A stretch of DNA of 43,389 bases from a virus (IMGVR_UViG_3300032238_000960:1-43389), one strand, 5' to 3'; counted from the first letter of the stretch, positions 27,233 through 34,049 are shown. Program-made: numbers and translations. Notes: generated by a model from the letters alone, not told the origin.

Positions 27233-27706
27233 ATGTTGTCATCAGTAGTGTATGACCAGTTAATAATTGAATCGTTACTTATAACAGCGTCTCTCCCGCA
27301 GGAGAAACAAGGAAAATGTAAATTAACGATCGTTAAAACAGTTAGCGGGACATACACTTTTGAGTTTACGAGACCTTATGAAATGTGGTTAGTAAGCATA
27401 AGCAACGATAAGCAGCGACCATTCTTTATGGTTAATAAAGAAGATGATCGTATCAGTCTTGAGTTTTATAAAACGGATAAAGCTGCATATACAGCTTGGA
27501 GAAATTATGAGCAACGATACAACGGAAACAGCAGTGATCTCAGCAGAAAAGCCAGGTCTAGTTCATCCACTGTCATCACGAGAGTTGGAGATATTGAAAC
27601 AATTAAACAGCAAGCGAACCGCAAAAATGATCGCCGCAACTCTGGGGATCAGTCATCGAACGGTTCAATTTCACACGGACAATCTGTATTGGAAATTGTC
27701 GGTTAG
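27233..27706 (+). CDS. Unknown protein overlapping the LuxR-type gene, 157 aa, leaderless
   Basis: ATG 27233 follows the -10 box by six bases. Residues 1-95 look like a compact alpha-beta domain (VYDQLIIESLLITASLPQEK, TFEFTRPYEMWLVSISND, RPFFMVNKEDDRISLEFYKT). Residues 92-157 are Ser, Asn and Arg rich and low in structure, and this part is encoded by bases that also encode the LuxR-type protein in another frame. The tail may be only the by-product of that overlap, or the true stop may matter for coupling. No family is recognised. Confidence 0.55.
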   Translation: MLSSVVYDQLIIESLLITASLPQEKQGKCKLTIVKTVSGTYTFEFTRPYEMWLVSISNDKQRPFFMVNKEDDRISLEFYKTDKAAYTAWRNYEQRYNGNSSDLSRKARSSSSTVITRVGDIETIKQQANRKNDRRNSGDQSSNGSISHGQSVLEIVG

Positions 27707-27767
27707 TGGATTAAATGCACGTGACCGAGCTGTTAAACGCGCACGTGAACTTAGCTTAATCGATTAA
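27507..27767 (+). CDS. LuxR-type (GerE) HTH transcription regulator, 86 aa
   Basis: ATG 27507 has GGAGA six bases upstream; a start at 27444 would add 21 residues of upstream-gene sequence. Residues 20-80 are a clear LuxR C-terminal HTH: PLSSRELEILKQLNSKRTAK, then MIAATLGISHRTVQFHTDNL and YWKLSV. It has no receiver or ligand domain, only the DNA-binding part, as in small phage regulators. It overlaps the preceding gene by 200 bases in another frame and lies three bases before the methyltransferase start. It probably controls phage transcription. Confidence 0.75.
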   Translation: MSNDTTETAVISAEKPGLVHPLSSRELEILKQLNSKRTAKMIAATLGISHRTVQFHTDNLYWKLSVSGLNARDRAVKRARELSLID

Positions 27768-27769
27768 GC

Positions 27770-29128
27770 ATGAAATACTTATCGGTTTGCAGTGGCATAG
27801 AAGCTGCTTCCGTAGCTTGGCATGAATTAGGTTGGACACCAGTGGGGTTTTCCGAGATTGAGAAATTCCCATCTGGTGTTCTTCACGATGCGTTTCCTGA
27901 TGTTCCAAATTACGGAGATATGACTCAGTTTAAGGAGTGGCCAATTGAAAGAGGTTCAATTGACGTTATCGTTGGAGGAACCCCCTGCCAAGCGTTCTCC
28001 GTTGCGGGTTTACGGAAAGGACTCGATGATCCACGAGGAAATCTCTCGCTCACTTTCGTATCAATGGTTGAACACTTTAAGCCAGAATTCTTTATCTGGG
28101 AAAACGTGCCCGGTGTTTTGTCATCCAGCGGAGGACGGGATTTTGGCTCCCTCCTCACAGCGGTGGGGTACATCGGGTATGGGTGGGCCTACCGAGTGCT
28201 TGACGCTCAATACTTTGGAGTCCCCCAAAGACGCCGTCGAGTCTTCCTTGTCGGACATATTAGTGGCGATCCCAGACGTGCCGGAGAAATACTTTTTGAG
28301 CAAGAAAGCTTGCGATGGGATAATTCGCCGAGCCGAAAAAAGACAGAAGGCATTACCTCCGCTACTACTACAGGCTCTGTTAGCTGTAAGTGGGCAAAAG
28401 GAACAGGCGGACCCGCAGGAGATGAAGCCTACAACTTAGTTACTGTTTTGTATGATCATCATCCAAATGACAGTCGTATTGTTGGACCTGTATCGGAATC
28501 ACCAACAGTTGCGGCCAGGTGGGGAACTGGAGGAAACAATGTTCCGATTGTTCAACATACTATGCAACCACTGGCATTCGAACCTGGGTCAATTGCTAGG
28601 AATGCAGGTCCATCAGACCTAAGTCCTTTATGCCCAACGTTGAGAGCTGATATGGGTGACAATCAACCAGCAGTAATTGCTCTTGCTGAAAACACTATAG
28701 GTAGACAACCTATGAATGGTGGTAACGGCGATGGCTTTACCGTTGGCGGTCCTATGTACACGTTAAACGCAACTGGCGTACATGGTATATGTCAAACTGA
28801 AGAGCATAAGTCGTTTACACCATCATGTGTTCGATTAGGTAACGAAGCTCATTTACGTGACACTACAGGCACTATATTAGCCAGCCAAGCTAAGAATGGT
28901 GATAACCAGCCATTAGTATTGAATACTGTGCAGATGCTTGTACGAAGGCTTATGCCTATTGAATGTGAGCGGTTACAAGGTTTTCCTGATAATTGGACAG
29001 ACATACAGCCGCGTGGAAAACCTACCCCTGATAGTCCCAGGTATAAGGCTATTGGGAATTCGATGGCTGTACCAGTGATGAAATGGATTGGTAAACGAAT
29101 CGATCAAAAAAGAAACCAGGAGATTTAA
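27770..29128 (+). CDS. dcm: DNA cytosine C5 methyltransferase, 452 aa
   Basis: It transfers a methyl group from AdoMet to C5 of cytosine. Motif I is SVCSGIEAASVAWHELGW (residues 5-22), motif IV has the catalytic Cys (GGTPCQAFSVAG, Cys73), motif VI is ENVPG (111-115), motif VIII is QRRRRVF (153-159) and motif X is YKAIGNSMAVPVMKWIG (about 427-443). The target-recognition part (about 170-410) has the GPxSxLxPTLRA-type repeats typical of phage enzymes. No restriction enzyme is nearby, so protection of phage DNA is likely. Its 3-prime end overlaps ThyX, which converges on it, by four bases. A second gene is embedded in it. Confidence 0.9.
   Translation: MKYLSVCSGIEAASVAWHELGWTPVGFSEIEKFPSGVLHDAFPDVPNYGDMTQFKEWPIERGSIDVIVGGTPCQAFSVAGLRKGLDDPRGNLSLTFVSMVEHFKPEFFIWENVPGVLSSSGGRDFGSLLTAVGYIGYGWAYRVLDAQYFGVPQRRRRVFLVGHISGDPRRAGEILFEQESLRWDNSPSRKKTEGITSATTTGSVSCKWAKGTGGPAGDEAYNLVTVLYDHHPNDSRIVGPVSESPTVAARWGTGGNNVPIVQHTMQPLAFEPGSIARNAGPSDLSPLCPTLRADMGDNQPAVIALAENTIGRQPMNGGNGDGFTVGGPMYTLNATGVHGICQTEEHKSFTPSCVRLGNEAHLRDTTGTILASQAKNGDNQPLVLNTVQMLVRRLMPIECERLQGFPDNWTDIQPRGKPTPDSPRYKAIGNSMAVPVMKWIGKRIDQKRNQEI
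27945..28439 (+). CDS. Overprinted gene inside the methyltransferase, 164 aa
   Basis: A second frame on the same strand runs from TTG 27945, with AAGGAG at 27932-27937, to a stop at 28439. The C-terminal part (residues 80-149) reads GPTECLTLNTLESP, then SLSDILVAIPDVPEKYFLSK and KACDGIIRRAEKRQKALPP. From memory, very similar stretches (LTLNTSE, SLSDIL, KYFLSxKACxGILRRAxKRGKxLP) are widely annotated in phages next to or inside C5 methyltransferases. Residues 50-80 are probably less constrained. This points to a true dual-coding region. No function is known. Confidence 0.6.
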   Translation: MKEVQLTLSLEEPPAKRSPLRVYGKDSMIHEEISRSLSYQWLNTLSQNSLSGKTCPVFCHPAEDGILAPSSQRWGTSGMGGPTECLTLNTLESPKDAVESSLSDILVAIPDVPEKYFLSKKACDGIIRRAEKRQKALPPLLLQALLAVSGQKEQADPQEMKPTT

Positions 29129-29778
29129 CTCTCCTGGTTGTTTTGTTTTTTATCCCAAGCTTCCATGATGATTGGAATTTCTGTTCGCAGAATATCCGTT
29201 ATCTTATTAGCTATTTCTCGATGTTCTTTTTGCGTATCGTCTTTGCTCCGCAGCTCAATATAATGTAACCAGGATCTGATGCTTCCTGTCATGTACAAAG
29301 TTGTAGGCGTACATAGAGGCAAAATAAACCTAGCTGTTTCAGTAGCAAATCCTACTTCAAGCAGTTCCTCATAACATTCCATTGCATATTGAATTGCACC
29401 ATCCGCATCAACCAGCGCCCTCATTTGCTTATCGGTCATGCTATCTACGTCAACCTCTAAACTTGATTGCCTATTAGTAGCACCAGCTAAACGTTGATCC
29501 GGGAGGTGAATTGCATTGTCTACAACAGCATAACGCTGACTGAATTCTTGAAACGTAAAGCTTCTATGCCGCAGGATTTGTGCACTGATTGCTCTTGTAG
29601 TTTTGATTTCAAAACAAGCATATGCGTGTTCAAATACTGACCAATGGTTCTTCCTAATGCAATATCCAAGTAGTCCCATTGACGTTGAGTTTTGATTTTT
29701 AGGATTACTGACACGTGCAATATATGCTGTCATTGGTTCAGCATTGGGAGTAATCCATACAATCTTTGCATCATTCAT
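29125..29778 (-). CDS. thyX: Flavin-dependent thymidylate synthase ThyX, 217 aa
   Basis: ThyX makes dTMP from dUMP using FAD, NADPH and methylene-tetrahydrofolate. The signature RHR-X7-S is present as RHRSFTFQEFS (residues 70-80), followed by QRY. The length is near the family norm of 210-250. It supplies dTMP for phage DNA synthesis, together with the dUTPase at 33624-34049. It overlaps the previous gene by 8 bases and faces the methyltransferase gene tail to tail with four overlapping bases. Confidence 0.92.
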   Translation of the reverse strand: MNDAKIVWITPNAEPMTAYIARVSNPKNQNSTSMGLLGYCIRKNHWSVFEHAYACFEIKTTRAISAQILRHRSFTFQEFSQRYAVVDNAIHLPDQRLAGATNRQSSLEVDVDSMTDKQMRALVDADGAIQYAMECYEELLEVGFATETARFILPLCTPTTLYMTGSIRSWLHYIELRSKDDTQKEHREIANKITDILRTEIPIIMEAWDKKQNNQES

Positions 29779-30223
29779 TTAATAGTTTTTCCCATCGAGA
29801 TTTGGTATCTGCCGGTTGATCTCGTCTTCGTGGTTTTCCATCACTGTGATTCCATAAACCGCCTTGTGTGCTGGCTACAAACTTCCATCCAGAAGCTTTC
29901 AGTGATGTGCCTGGTTCATCAGACAATATGTATGTCTGTATCTTTTTGAAACCCATTTCTTTTGCTACACGAGCAGCTGCACCATAAAGCTTAGAGCAAA
30001 CATTCGGCTGTCCATCAGTGCATAATCGTGTGACTTCGCAAACCTCTAGTTGATCACCAGAGTTACGGCATACAGGTCTACCAACAATAACAACTCCCAA
30101 GACTTCGTCATTATCGTTTACGCATTGTAATGAAAAGCGATGACCCACCACAGACTTGTGATGTCTATGATGGGCATCTATGTAAGCGTTGGCTACCCGT
30201 AAATTAATAGGTTTGATTTTCAT
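29771..30223 (-). CDS. XF1762-family (GNAT-like) protein, 150 aa
   Basis: The conserved core is seen as VVIVGRPVCRNSGD, EVTRLCTDGQPNVCSKLYGA (residues about 62-81), GFKKIQTYILSDEPGTSLKA and the SGWKF motif, ending in a basic DTKSRWEKLL tail. This is the XF1762 family of phage proteins, which looks like a minimal GNAT acyltransferase fold; no substrate is known. ATG 30223 overlaps the stop of the gene before it (ATGA), and the end overlaps thyX. Confidence 0.8.
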   Translation of the reverse strand: MKIKPINLRVANAYIDAHHRHHKSVVGHRFSLQCVNDNDEVLGVVIVGRPVCRNSGDQLEVCEVTRLCTDGQPNVCSKLYGAAARVAKEMGFKKIQTYILSDEPGTSLKASGWKFVASTQGGLWNHSDGKPRRRDQPADTKSRWEKLLNE

Positions 30224-30477
30224 TTCTTGGGGATATCTAGCTCATCGTAAAGGTTGTCTTTACGTACAGATTCCTTAAGGTCAGCAATTGTATTTTCCAA
30301 GACTTCCGTATAGGTTTTAGTAGTATGGATGTCAAGGTGCAGATTTTTAATTGTGGCTTTAGCGTCCGAAAGTTCTTTCTGCAATTTATCTGCACGTGTA
30401 ATTTCTTCAATAAGGCGCTTGTGTGTAAGTGCAAGCTTTGTGTGTAGTTCTCGTAGATATGTAAACGGATTTCTCAT
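30220..30477 (-). CDS. Coiled-coil protein, 85 aa
   Basis: The protein is helical with heptad-like Leu/Ile spacing from residue 5 to 70 (ELHTKLALTHKRLIEEITRA, LQKELSDAKATIKNLHLDI) and a short acidic-basic tail. No transmembrane segment is seen. It is the first gene after a hairpin terminator or attenuator at 30485-30512, so its level relative to ssb may be reduced. No family assigned. Confidence 0.55.
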   Translation of the reverse strand: MRNPFTYLRELHTKLALTHKRLIEEITRADKLQKELSDAKATIKNLHLDIHTTKTYTEVLENTIADLKESVRKDNLYDELDIPKK

Positions 30478-30484
30478 AATGAAC

Positions 30485-30512
30485 CTAAAAGGTGCAGTGT
30501 TTCCACTGCACC
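30485..30512 (-). terminator. Hairpin after ssb (terminator or attenuator)
   Basis: GGTGCAGTG and CACTGCACC form a 9-bp stem; the loop on the minus strand is GAAA. The stem is followed by TTTTAGG, a short T-run. It lies between ssb and the coiled-coil gene and could reduce downstream transcription without stopping it. Confidence 0.6.
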
Positions 30513-30519
30513 AATGTGT

Positions 30520-30912
30520 TTATGCAAACGGATCGTCGATGTCTTCTGTTGCAACGACCTTAGGTGCTGCAGATGATGCGGTGAATCCGCCAGGATCACC
30601 TTCCTTAGCCTTGTCAAGTGGAGTGAGGTCATCAACGATGATCTCGTACACTTTACGTTTAGTGCCATCCTTTGCTTCGTACTCACGTGTGCGAAGCTTG
30701 CCAACAACAGCTACCAACCGTCCTTTGCGAAGGTAGTCACCAGCAAAGGTTGCTGTCTGACCAAATGCGGATGCTTCAAAGAAGTCCGTTTCCTTTTCAC
30801 GACCACGACGATCAACAGCAATGCGAAGTCCGGCAACAACCTTGCCGTTAGCTGTGTTACGAATCTCTGGATCTGCGCATAAACGCCCAACCAGAGTAAT
30901 ACAGTTCATCAT
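30520..30912 (-). CDS. ssb: Single-stranded DNA-binding protein, 130 aa
   Basis: An OB-fold SSB: NCITLVGRLCADPEIRNTAN (residues 3-22), GLRIAVDRRGREKETDFFEA, AGDYLRKGRLVAVVGKLRTR and VYEIIVDDLTPL. The tail is Gly/Ala/Ser-rich and ends in DIDDPFA, an acidic tip with DDPF as in SSBs that recruit partner proteins, with one residue after the Phe. The start is at a TAATG junction (30912) with the gene before it; the next codon is also ATG. It protects ssDNA and works with the annealing protein and replication enzymes. Confidence 0.9.
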   Translation of the reverse strand: MMNCITLVGRLCADPEIRNTANGKVVAGLRIAVDRRGREKETDFFEASAFGQTATFAGDYLRKGRLVAVVGKLRTREYEAKDGTKRKVYEIIVDDLTPLDKAKEGDPGGFTASSAAPKVVATEDIDDPFA

Positions 30913-31196
30913 TATGCGTCCTCGTCATCCAAGTGGAAACTAGGGAGTGCCACTGGCTTAGTTGTAGACAAACTGTTGATAACTTCATTAGCCAACTCAA
31001 GCATTGTCTTTGTGGGACATTTGCCGTTCTGGTTAATAACGCTTTCGCTATAAAGGAAATTCCATGCCTGAACAGGAGTAAACGTGTACTCATCAGGATC
31101 GGAGCTTGGTGTGATGTGAAATACTGGCCCAGTGGACGTAAGTCGGAGCATAACATTGAAGTCCGAATCTCGTCCTGCCTTACAGATTGTAATCAT
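30912..31196 (-). CDS. Unknown protein with acidic tail, 94 aa
   Basis: ATG 31196 has AAGGA about 8 bases upstream and a promoter at 31230-31258. The protein has strands at the N-terminus (MITICKAGRDSDFNVMLRLT) and a helical C-terminal half (TKTMLELANEVINSLS), ending FHLDDEDA, an acidic tail like that of SSB. Together with the tight TAATG join to ssb this suggests a partner in DNA metabolism. No family is recognised. Confidence 0.55.
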   Translation of the reverse strand: MITICKAGRDSDFNVMLRLTSTGPVFHITPSSDPDEYTFTPVQAWNFLYSESVINQNGKCPTKTMLELANEVINSLSTTKPVALPSFHLDDEDA

Positions 31197-31229
31197 TCTG
31201 TAGTCCTTCCGTAAAAATCAAACAGAGAC

Positions 31230-31258
31230 ATTATACCCGCAAGTAAGCATAGCTTCAA
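31230..31258 (-). promoter_or_regulatory. Promoter of the ssb-thyX operon
   Basis: On the minus strand TTGAAG (31258-31253) and TATAAT (31235-31230) are separated by 17 bp. The spacer ends ACTTGCGGG just before the -10, matching the CTTGC element at other early promoters. The mRNA would have a leader of about 28 bases with AAGGA before ATG 31196, so this gene is not leaderless. Confidence 0.75.
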
Positions 31259-31275
31259 TAGATGGATATACCATT

Positions 31276-31284
31276 TGTTACAAT
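31276..31284 (+). promoter_or_regulatory. Extended -10 promoter of the 3D-domain gene
   Basis: TGTTACAAT carries the extended TG before TACAAT (31279-31284). ATG 31290 is five bases downstream, which predicts a leaderless mRNA. No convincing -35 box is seen. The promoter lies about 40 bp from the divergent ssb promoter. Confidence 0.6.
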
Positions 31285-31289
31285 GAGCA

Positions 31290-31862
31290 ATGACTAAAGA
31301 GTACACTTCCCCTGGGCAAATTATTAACGCTGATGTAAGTGCATACTATCCAGCTAATACACGTATGCAGGGTGGGTATAAAACATTCAATGGAAACCCT
31401 GTTGGTCGTGGGCGTATTGCAGTAGATCCAGACACTATTCCATTTGGGTCAAAAGTGTTTATACCAGGATACGGTTGGGCTATTGCCGATGACACCGGCG
31501 GTGCTATTAAAGGTAATAGAATTGATCTAGGGTATGGTCGTAATGAAGGCAAAGCTGCTCTAGCGTACGGAAGGCAAAAGCATCAAATTCACGTTTATCC
31601 ACCAGACACTGATTTGATGGGAGCTAAGGATCCAGCGCAGCTCGAAGAGTTTATGCGTAACAAGTATAACTTCGATACCGTCATTAAACCTATCCCAGTT
31701 AAACCTATTGAAAAGGCAATGAATCAACAGTTCGCTCCTAGTGCAATTAGCAACAAAAGTGCACTTGGATCAATGATGGTTAATAGTCAATCCGGAATGT
31801 TTCCAGAAGCTAACAACGCAGTCAGTATGCAACAGCTAATGAAAATGTATGGCAAGCAATAA
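31290..31862 (+). CDS. 3D-domain protein (possible cell-wall lysin), 190 aa
   Basis: Residues 15-105 carry a 3D (three-Asp) domain: DVSAYYPANTRMQGGYKTF, then GRGRIAVDPDTIPFGSKVF, IPGYGWAIADDTGGAIKG and NRIDLGYGRN. 3D domains occur in MltA-like and YocH-like wall-acting enzymes of Gram-positive and some other bacteria. The C-terminal 80 residues are Met/Asn/Gln rich and may attach to other virion parts. There is no signal peptide. It is the best candidate wall-degrading enzyme in the window but lies outside the late operon, so a virion-associated role is equally possible. Confidence 0.7.
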   Translation: MTKEYTSPGQIINADVSAYYPANTRMQGGYKTFNGNPVGRGRIAVDPDTIPFGSKVFIPGYGWAIADDTGGAIKGNRIDLGYGRNEGKAALAYGRQKHQIHVYPPDTDLMGAKDPAQLEEFMRNKYNFDTVIKPIPVKPIEKAMNQQFAPSAISNKSALGSMMVNSQSGMFPEANNAVSMQQLMKMYGKQ

Positions 31863-31864
31863 GT

Positions 31865-32107
31865 ATGAAATTTAAGATTTCAACTGAGGATGATATGTAC
31901 TTGGCGGTTACTGCTATACATAAACACTTTAAGGATAATCCAGACGAACCATACGTTGAGTTGATTGCTGACAAAGACGGCGTAATGGAAGTTGTTGGAA
32001 GGATTAATAACCCAGCATTTACCGAATTGATATACGCTGTAAGTTATGCAATGGGCAATCTAAAACGTAAAAACTCTGTACGCACGGTAAAAATAAACAC
32101 GAAATAA
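31865..32107 (+). CDS. Small unknown protein, 80 aa
   Basis: It starts two bases after the 3D-domain gene and is in the same transcript. The sequence has a helix with aromatic and acidic residues (EDDMYLAVTAIHKHFKDNPD), a strand-turn-strand part (YVELIADKDGVMEVVGRINN) and a basic tail (NLKRKNSVRTVKINTK). No family is recognised. It is followed by a region with a possible small RNA and a strong terminator. Confidence 0.5.
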   Translation: MKFKISTEDDMYLAVTAIHKHFKDNPDEPYVELIADKDGVMEVVGRINNPAFTELIYAVSYAMGNLKRKNSVRTVKINTK

Positions 32108-32117
32108 ACACGTGTTT

Positions 32118-32271
32118 AATGTAGAATAAACACGCCACCGAGAGGTGAGCATTGTATGAAAGCGTGAAAACCTCGTAAGTACTACCTGTCATACTAACTC
32201 TGCAAAACAAAAAACACCTGCTTCTTGATCCCGTAAACCCGGATGAAGATCAAGCTCTGCGGGTGTTTTTT
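32118..32271 (+). ncRNA. Possible small RNA or structured leader before the nuclease gene
   Basis: The 177 bp between genes contain TAGAAT (a -10 candidate near 32119), CACC-GAGA-GGTG (a small hairpin with a GNRA-type loop near 32135), a pair of short sequences (AGGT and ACCT) and the terminator at 32211-32271. A short peptide ATGAAAGCGTGA (three codons) sits inside. A transcript of about 140 nt ending at the terminator is plausible, but no known RNA family is recognised. Confidence 0.3.
32211..32271 (+). terminator. Strong rho-independent terminator after the 3D-domain operon
   Basis: The outer stem is ACACCTGC (32214-32221) with GCGGGTGT (32259-32266) and the inner stem CTTGATC with GATCAAG (32224-32230, 32248-32254). 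A T-run follows at once, and an A-run precedes it, so the minus strand may use it too. The -10 of the nuclease gene begins directly after the T-run. Confidence 0.85.
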
Positions 32272-32272
32272 G

Positions 32273-32278
32273 TATAAT
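32273..32278 (+). promoter_or_regulatory. -10 box of the SNase-like gene
   Basis: TATAAT is directly after the T-run of the terminator and six bases before ATG 32285, so a leaderless mRNA is predicted. The -35 region overlaps the terminator stem and is not clear. Transcription of the upstream operon could interfere with this promoter. Confidence 0.6.
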
Positions 32279-32284
32279 GCCAGT

Positions 32285-32629
32285 ATGAAAGCAACACTGT
32301 ACCAATACGCTCTTAAGAATATCTCCGTGGTAGATGGTGACACCCTAAAAGCTGATCTTGATCTAGGATTTGGCGTGTCTTTGACAGCTAAAAAGATTCG
32401 CCTCGAGCACGTTAATTGCCCCGAAAAAGATACACCTGAAGGTATTGAGGCCAGGAACTTTACAGCTGGTTGGATTATGGGCGGAAAAGACCTAGTGGTA
32501 ATTGTAAAGAACCACCGAGAAGACAAGTATGGACGTATCTTAGGATCCGTCATTATGGACGGCCAAAGCTTAGCTGATCTACTTAAAATTAATAATCATG
32601 GAGTAGATTACGAAGGCGGCAAACGTTAA
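32285..32629 (+). CDS. SNase-like (thermonuclease) protein, 114 aa
   Basis: The start is ATG 32285, because an ATG at 32243 lies inside the terminator. The staphylococcal nuclease core is seen: VVDGDTLKADLDLGFG (residues 15-30), KIRLEHVNCPEKDTPEGIEA (active Arg and Glu), and KYGRILGSVIMDGQ (second Arg), with SLADLLKINNHGV. It is short but has all core elements. There is no signal peptide, so it acts inside the cell or in the virion. It may digest host DNA. It converges on the following gene with a four-base overlap. Confidence 0.75.
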   Translation: MKATLYQYALKNISVVDGDTLKADLDLGFGVSLTAKKIRLEHVNCPEKDTPEGIEARNFTAGWIMGGKDLVVIVKNHREDKYGRILGSVIMDGQSLADLLKINNHGVDYEGGKR

Positions 32630-33603
32630 ACGCCAACCTCTCGATACCTACTCATGACCGCAGGATCAGAAATCATTCCAGAGTCGATACCTTTATCAAA
32701 TGCCTTCTGGTGATAAATCCTTGCAAAGAACAAATCCTCAAGCTCTTTGGCTTGTTGTTCTGTGAGCTTATCTCTTCGAGCTACGTGGTGTAAGTAATCT
32801 ACAGCTGGGTCAAGACCTCGTTGCAATGCAAAGTCAAAGACTTCTCCAAGTTGATTAAACACAGCAGGTCTTGATCCGCTTGCTCCACCAAGTTGCTTTG
32901 CAGCGGCAGGGTTAAAACCTCTACGTGTAAAGTCACCAGATGCTACCTGTCCTGATTCACCATAAATTTGTGCTCGTCTAGCAGCGCTTGCAGCTTCCTG
33001 CTCAGGTGTTTCATATAGCCCTAGAAACTTACCTAAAGGGATAGTAACGTCACGCTCAAATTGCGTAGCAGGTGGTGTCTTAGAGCGATCAGTAGGGGTA
33101 GTTGCAGCTTGAATGTTTGCGTTATAACGAGCGCTTTGACGTCCTTTATTCCACAGCTCAGGAAGATGAGGCAAGGTTTCCTGTGCTCCCAAAGCGACTA
33201 ATGCCGTATTTGGATTTCTAGCTCCTCTAAGTAATCCTGCACCTGCACCATTATAGTTGGATACAGCAGGGTTTAAACTAGCTAATCGAGCAATTGATCC
33301 AATGCCACCAACAACGTTACCAACTGACGGATCAAACTCTCCTTGAGCAATGCTTGCACCTTGATTCGCAAGGTTTAAAGCATCTCCAACAAGAAACGTT
33401 TTGCCACCAGGATAACGTGATAATGTCCCACCTGGCCCACGAACTTTAGTAGCAGGTGCTACTGGACGTGTCCTACCAGTTAAAGGACGTGTAGGTGTTG
33501 CAGCAGGTGCAGTAAAGTAGTTTGCAGCTTTCTCTGCACCATGCTTAATACCGCTGACAGCACGGCTTCCGTAGTCACGTAACGTACTCAAGTAATCAGG
33601 CAT
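32626..33603 (-). CDS. Virion-type protein related to the Gly/Thr/Arg repeat protein, 325 aa
   Basis: Residues 1-70 are basic and Pro/Thr/Arg rich (TAPAATPTRPLTGRTRPVAP), the middle is Ala/Gly-rich with a hydrophobic stretch (QGEFDPSVGNVVGGIGSIAR). The C-terminal 75 residues (LGEVFDFALQRGLDPAVDYL, then DKLTEQQAKELEDLFFARIY) resemble the C-terminus of the 616-residue protein. The gene is alone, on the minus strand, under its own leaderless promoter (TTGCTATAAT, 5 bases before ATG 33603). A virion or DNA-associated role is inferred. Confidence 0.6.
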   Translation of the reverse strand: MPDYLSTLRDYGSRAVSGIKHGAEKAANYFTAPAATPTRPLTGRTRPVAPATKVRGPGGTLSRYPGGKTFLVGDALNLANQGASIAQGEFDPSVGNVVGGIGSIARLASLNPAVSNYNGAGAGLLRGARNPNTALVALGAQETLPHLPELWNKGRQSARYNANIQAATTPTDRSKTPPATQFERDVTIPLGKFLGLYETPEQEAASAARRAQIYGESGQVASGDFTRRGFNPAAAKQLGGASGSRPAVFNQLGEVFDFALQRGLDPAVDYLHHVARRDKLTEQQAKELEDLFFARIYHQKAFDKGIDSGMISDPAVMSRYREVGV

Positions 33604-33608
33604 GATTC

Positions 33609-33617
33609 ATTATAGCA
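33609..33617 (-). promoter_or_regulatory. Extended -10 of the repeat-related gene
   Basis: TGCTATAAT on the minus strand (33617-33609) is an extended -10 (TG, one base, TATAAT) and ends five bases before ATG 33603. A leaderless transcript is predicted. The box overlaps the end of the dUTPase gene, so readthrough from that gene would also give mRNA with a longer leader. Confidence 0.65.
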
Positions 33618-33623
33618 ACTTGA

Positions 33624-34049
33624 TTACTGCTGTCCTGTACTGCCAAATCCACCTTGCCTGGGCTTTAATGCTGTAACAACATCAGGTGAGTCAGACAGCT
33701 TTGCAAACACCAGCTGAGCAATACGCTGATACGGTTCTATAACAAAATCTTTTGATCCCAGGTTCATCAATATAACCTTGACCTCATCTTCGTAATCACT
33801 GTCTATGACGCCAGGTGCATTCAATACAAAGACACCATGCTTAGCTGCCATTCCACTACGACTGCAAAGCAATCCAACAACATCATTGCCGAATTTTGTT
33901 GAGACTCCCGTAGGTATAATCGCATGAGATCCTTTAGTTAGGATATGTGTCTCAGGCAACGATGCACGTAGATCGTAACCAGCAGAACCACCCGTAGCCT
34001 TCTGTGGCATTAGGGCAAAGTCATTTGTTAAAAGAGTAAAAATCACCAT
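33624..34049 (-). CDS. dut: dUTPase, 141 aa
   Basis: It hydrolyses dUTP to dUMP, the ThyX substrate, and prevents uracil in DNA. All five trimeric dUTPase motifs are seen: AGYDLRA, SRSGMAAKHGV, GVIDSDYEDEVKVILMN, RIAQLVF and RQGGFGSTGQ. The start is ATG 34049, because the earlier ATG (34091) lies inside a terminator hairpin and the family starts a few residues before the ATGGSAGYDL motif. The start follows the T-run of the terminator by a few bases, with no clear ribosome site. Confidence 0.9.
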   Translation of the reverse strand: MVIFTLLTNDFALMPQKATGGSAGYDLRASLPETHILTKGSHAIIPTGVSTKFGNDVVGLLCSRSGMAAKHGVFVLNAPGVIDSDYEDEVKVILMNLGSKDFVIEPYQRIAQLVFAKLSDSPDVVTALKPRQGGFGSTGQQ

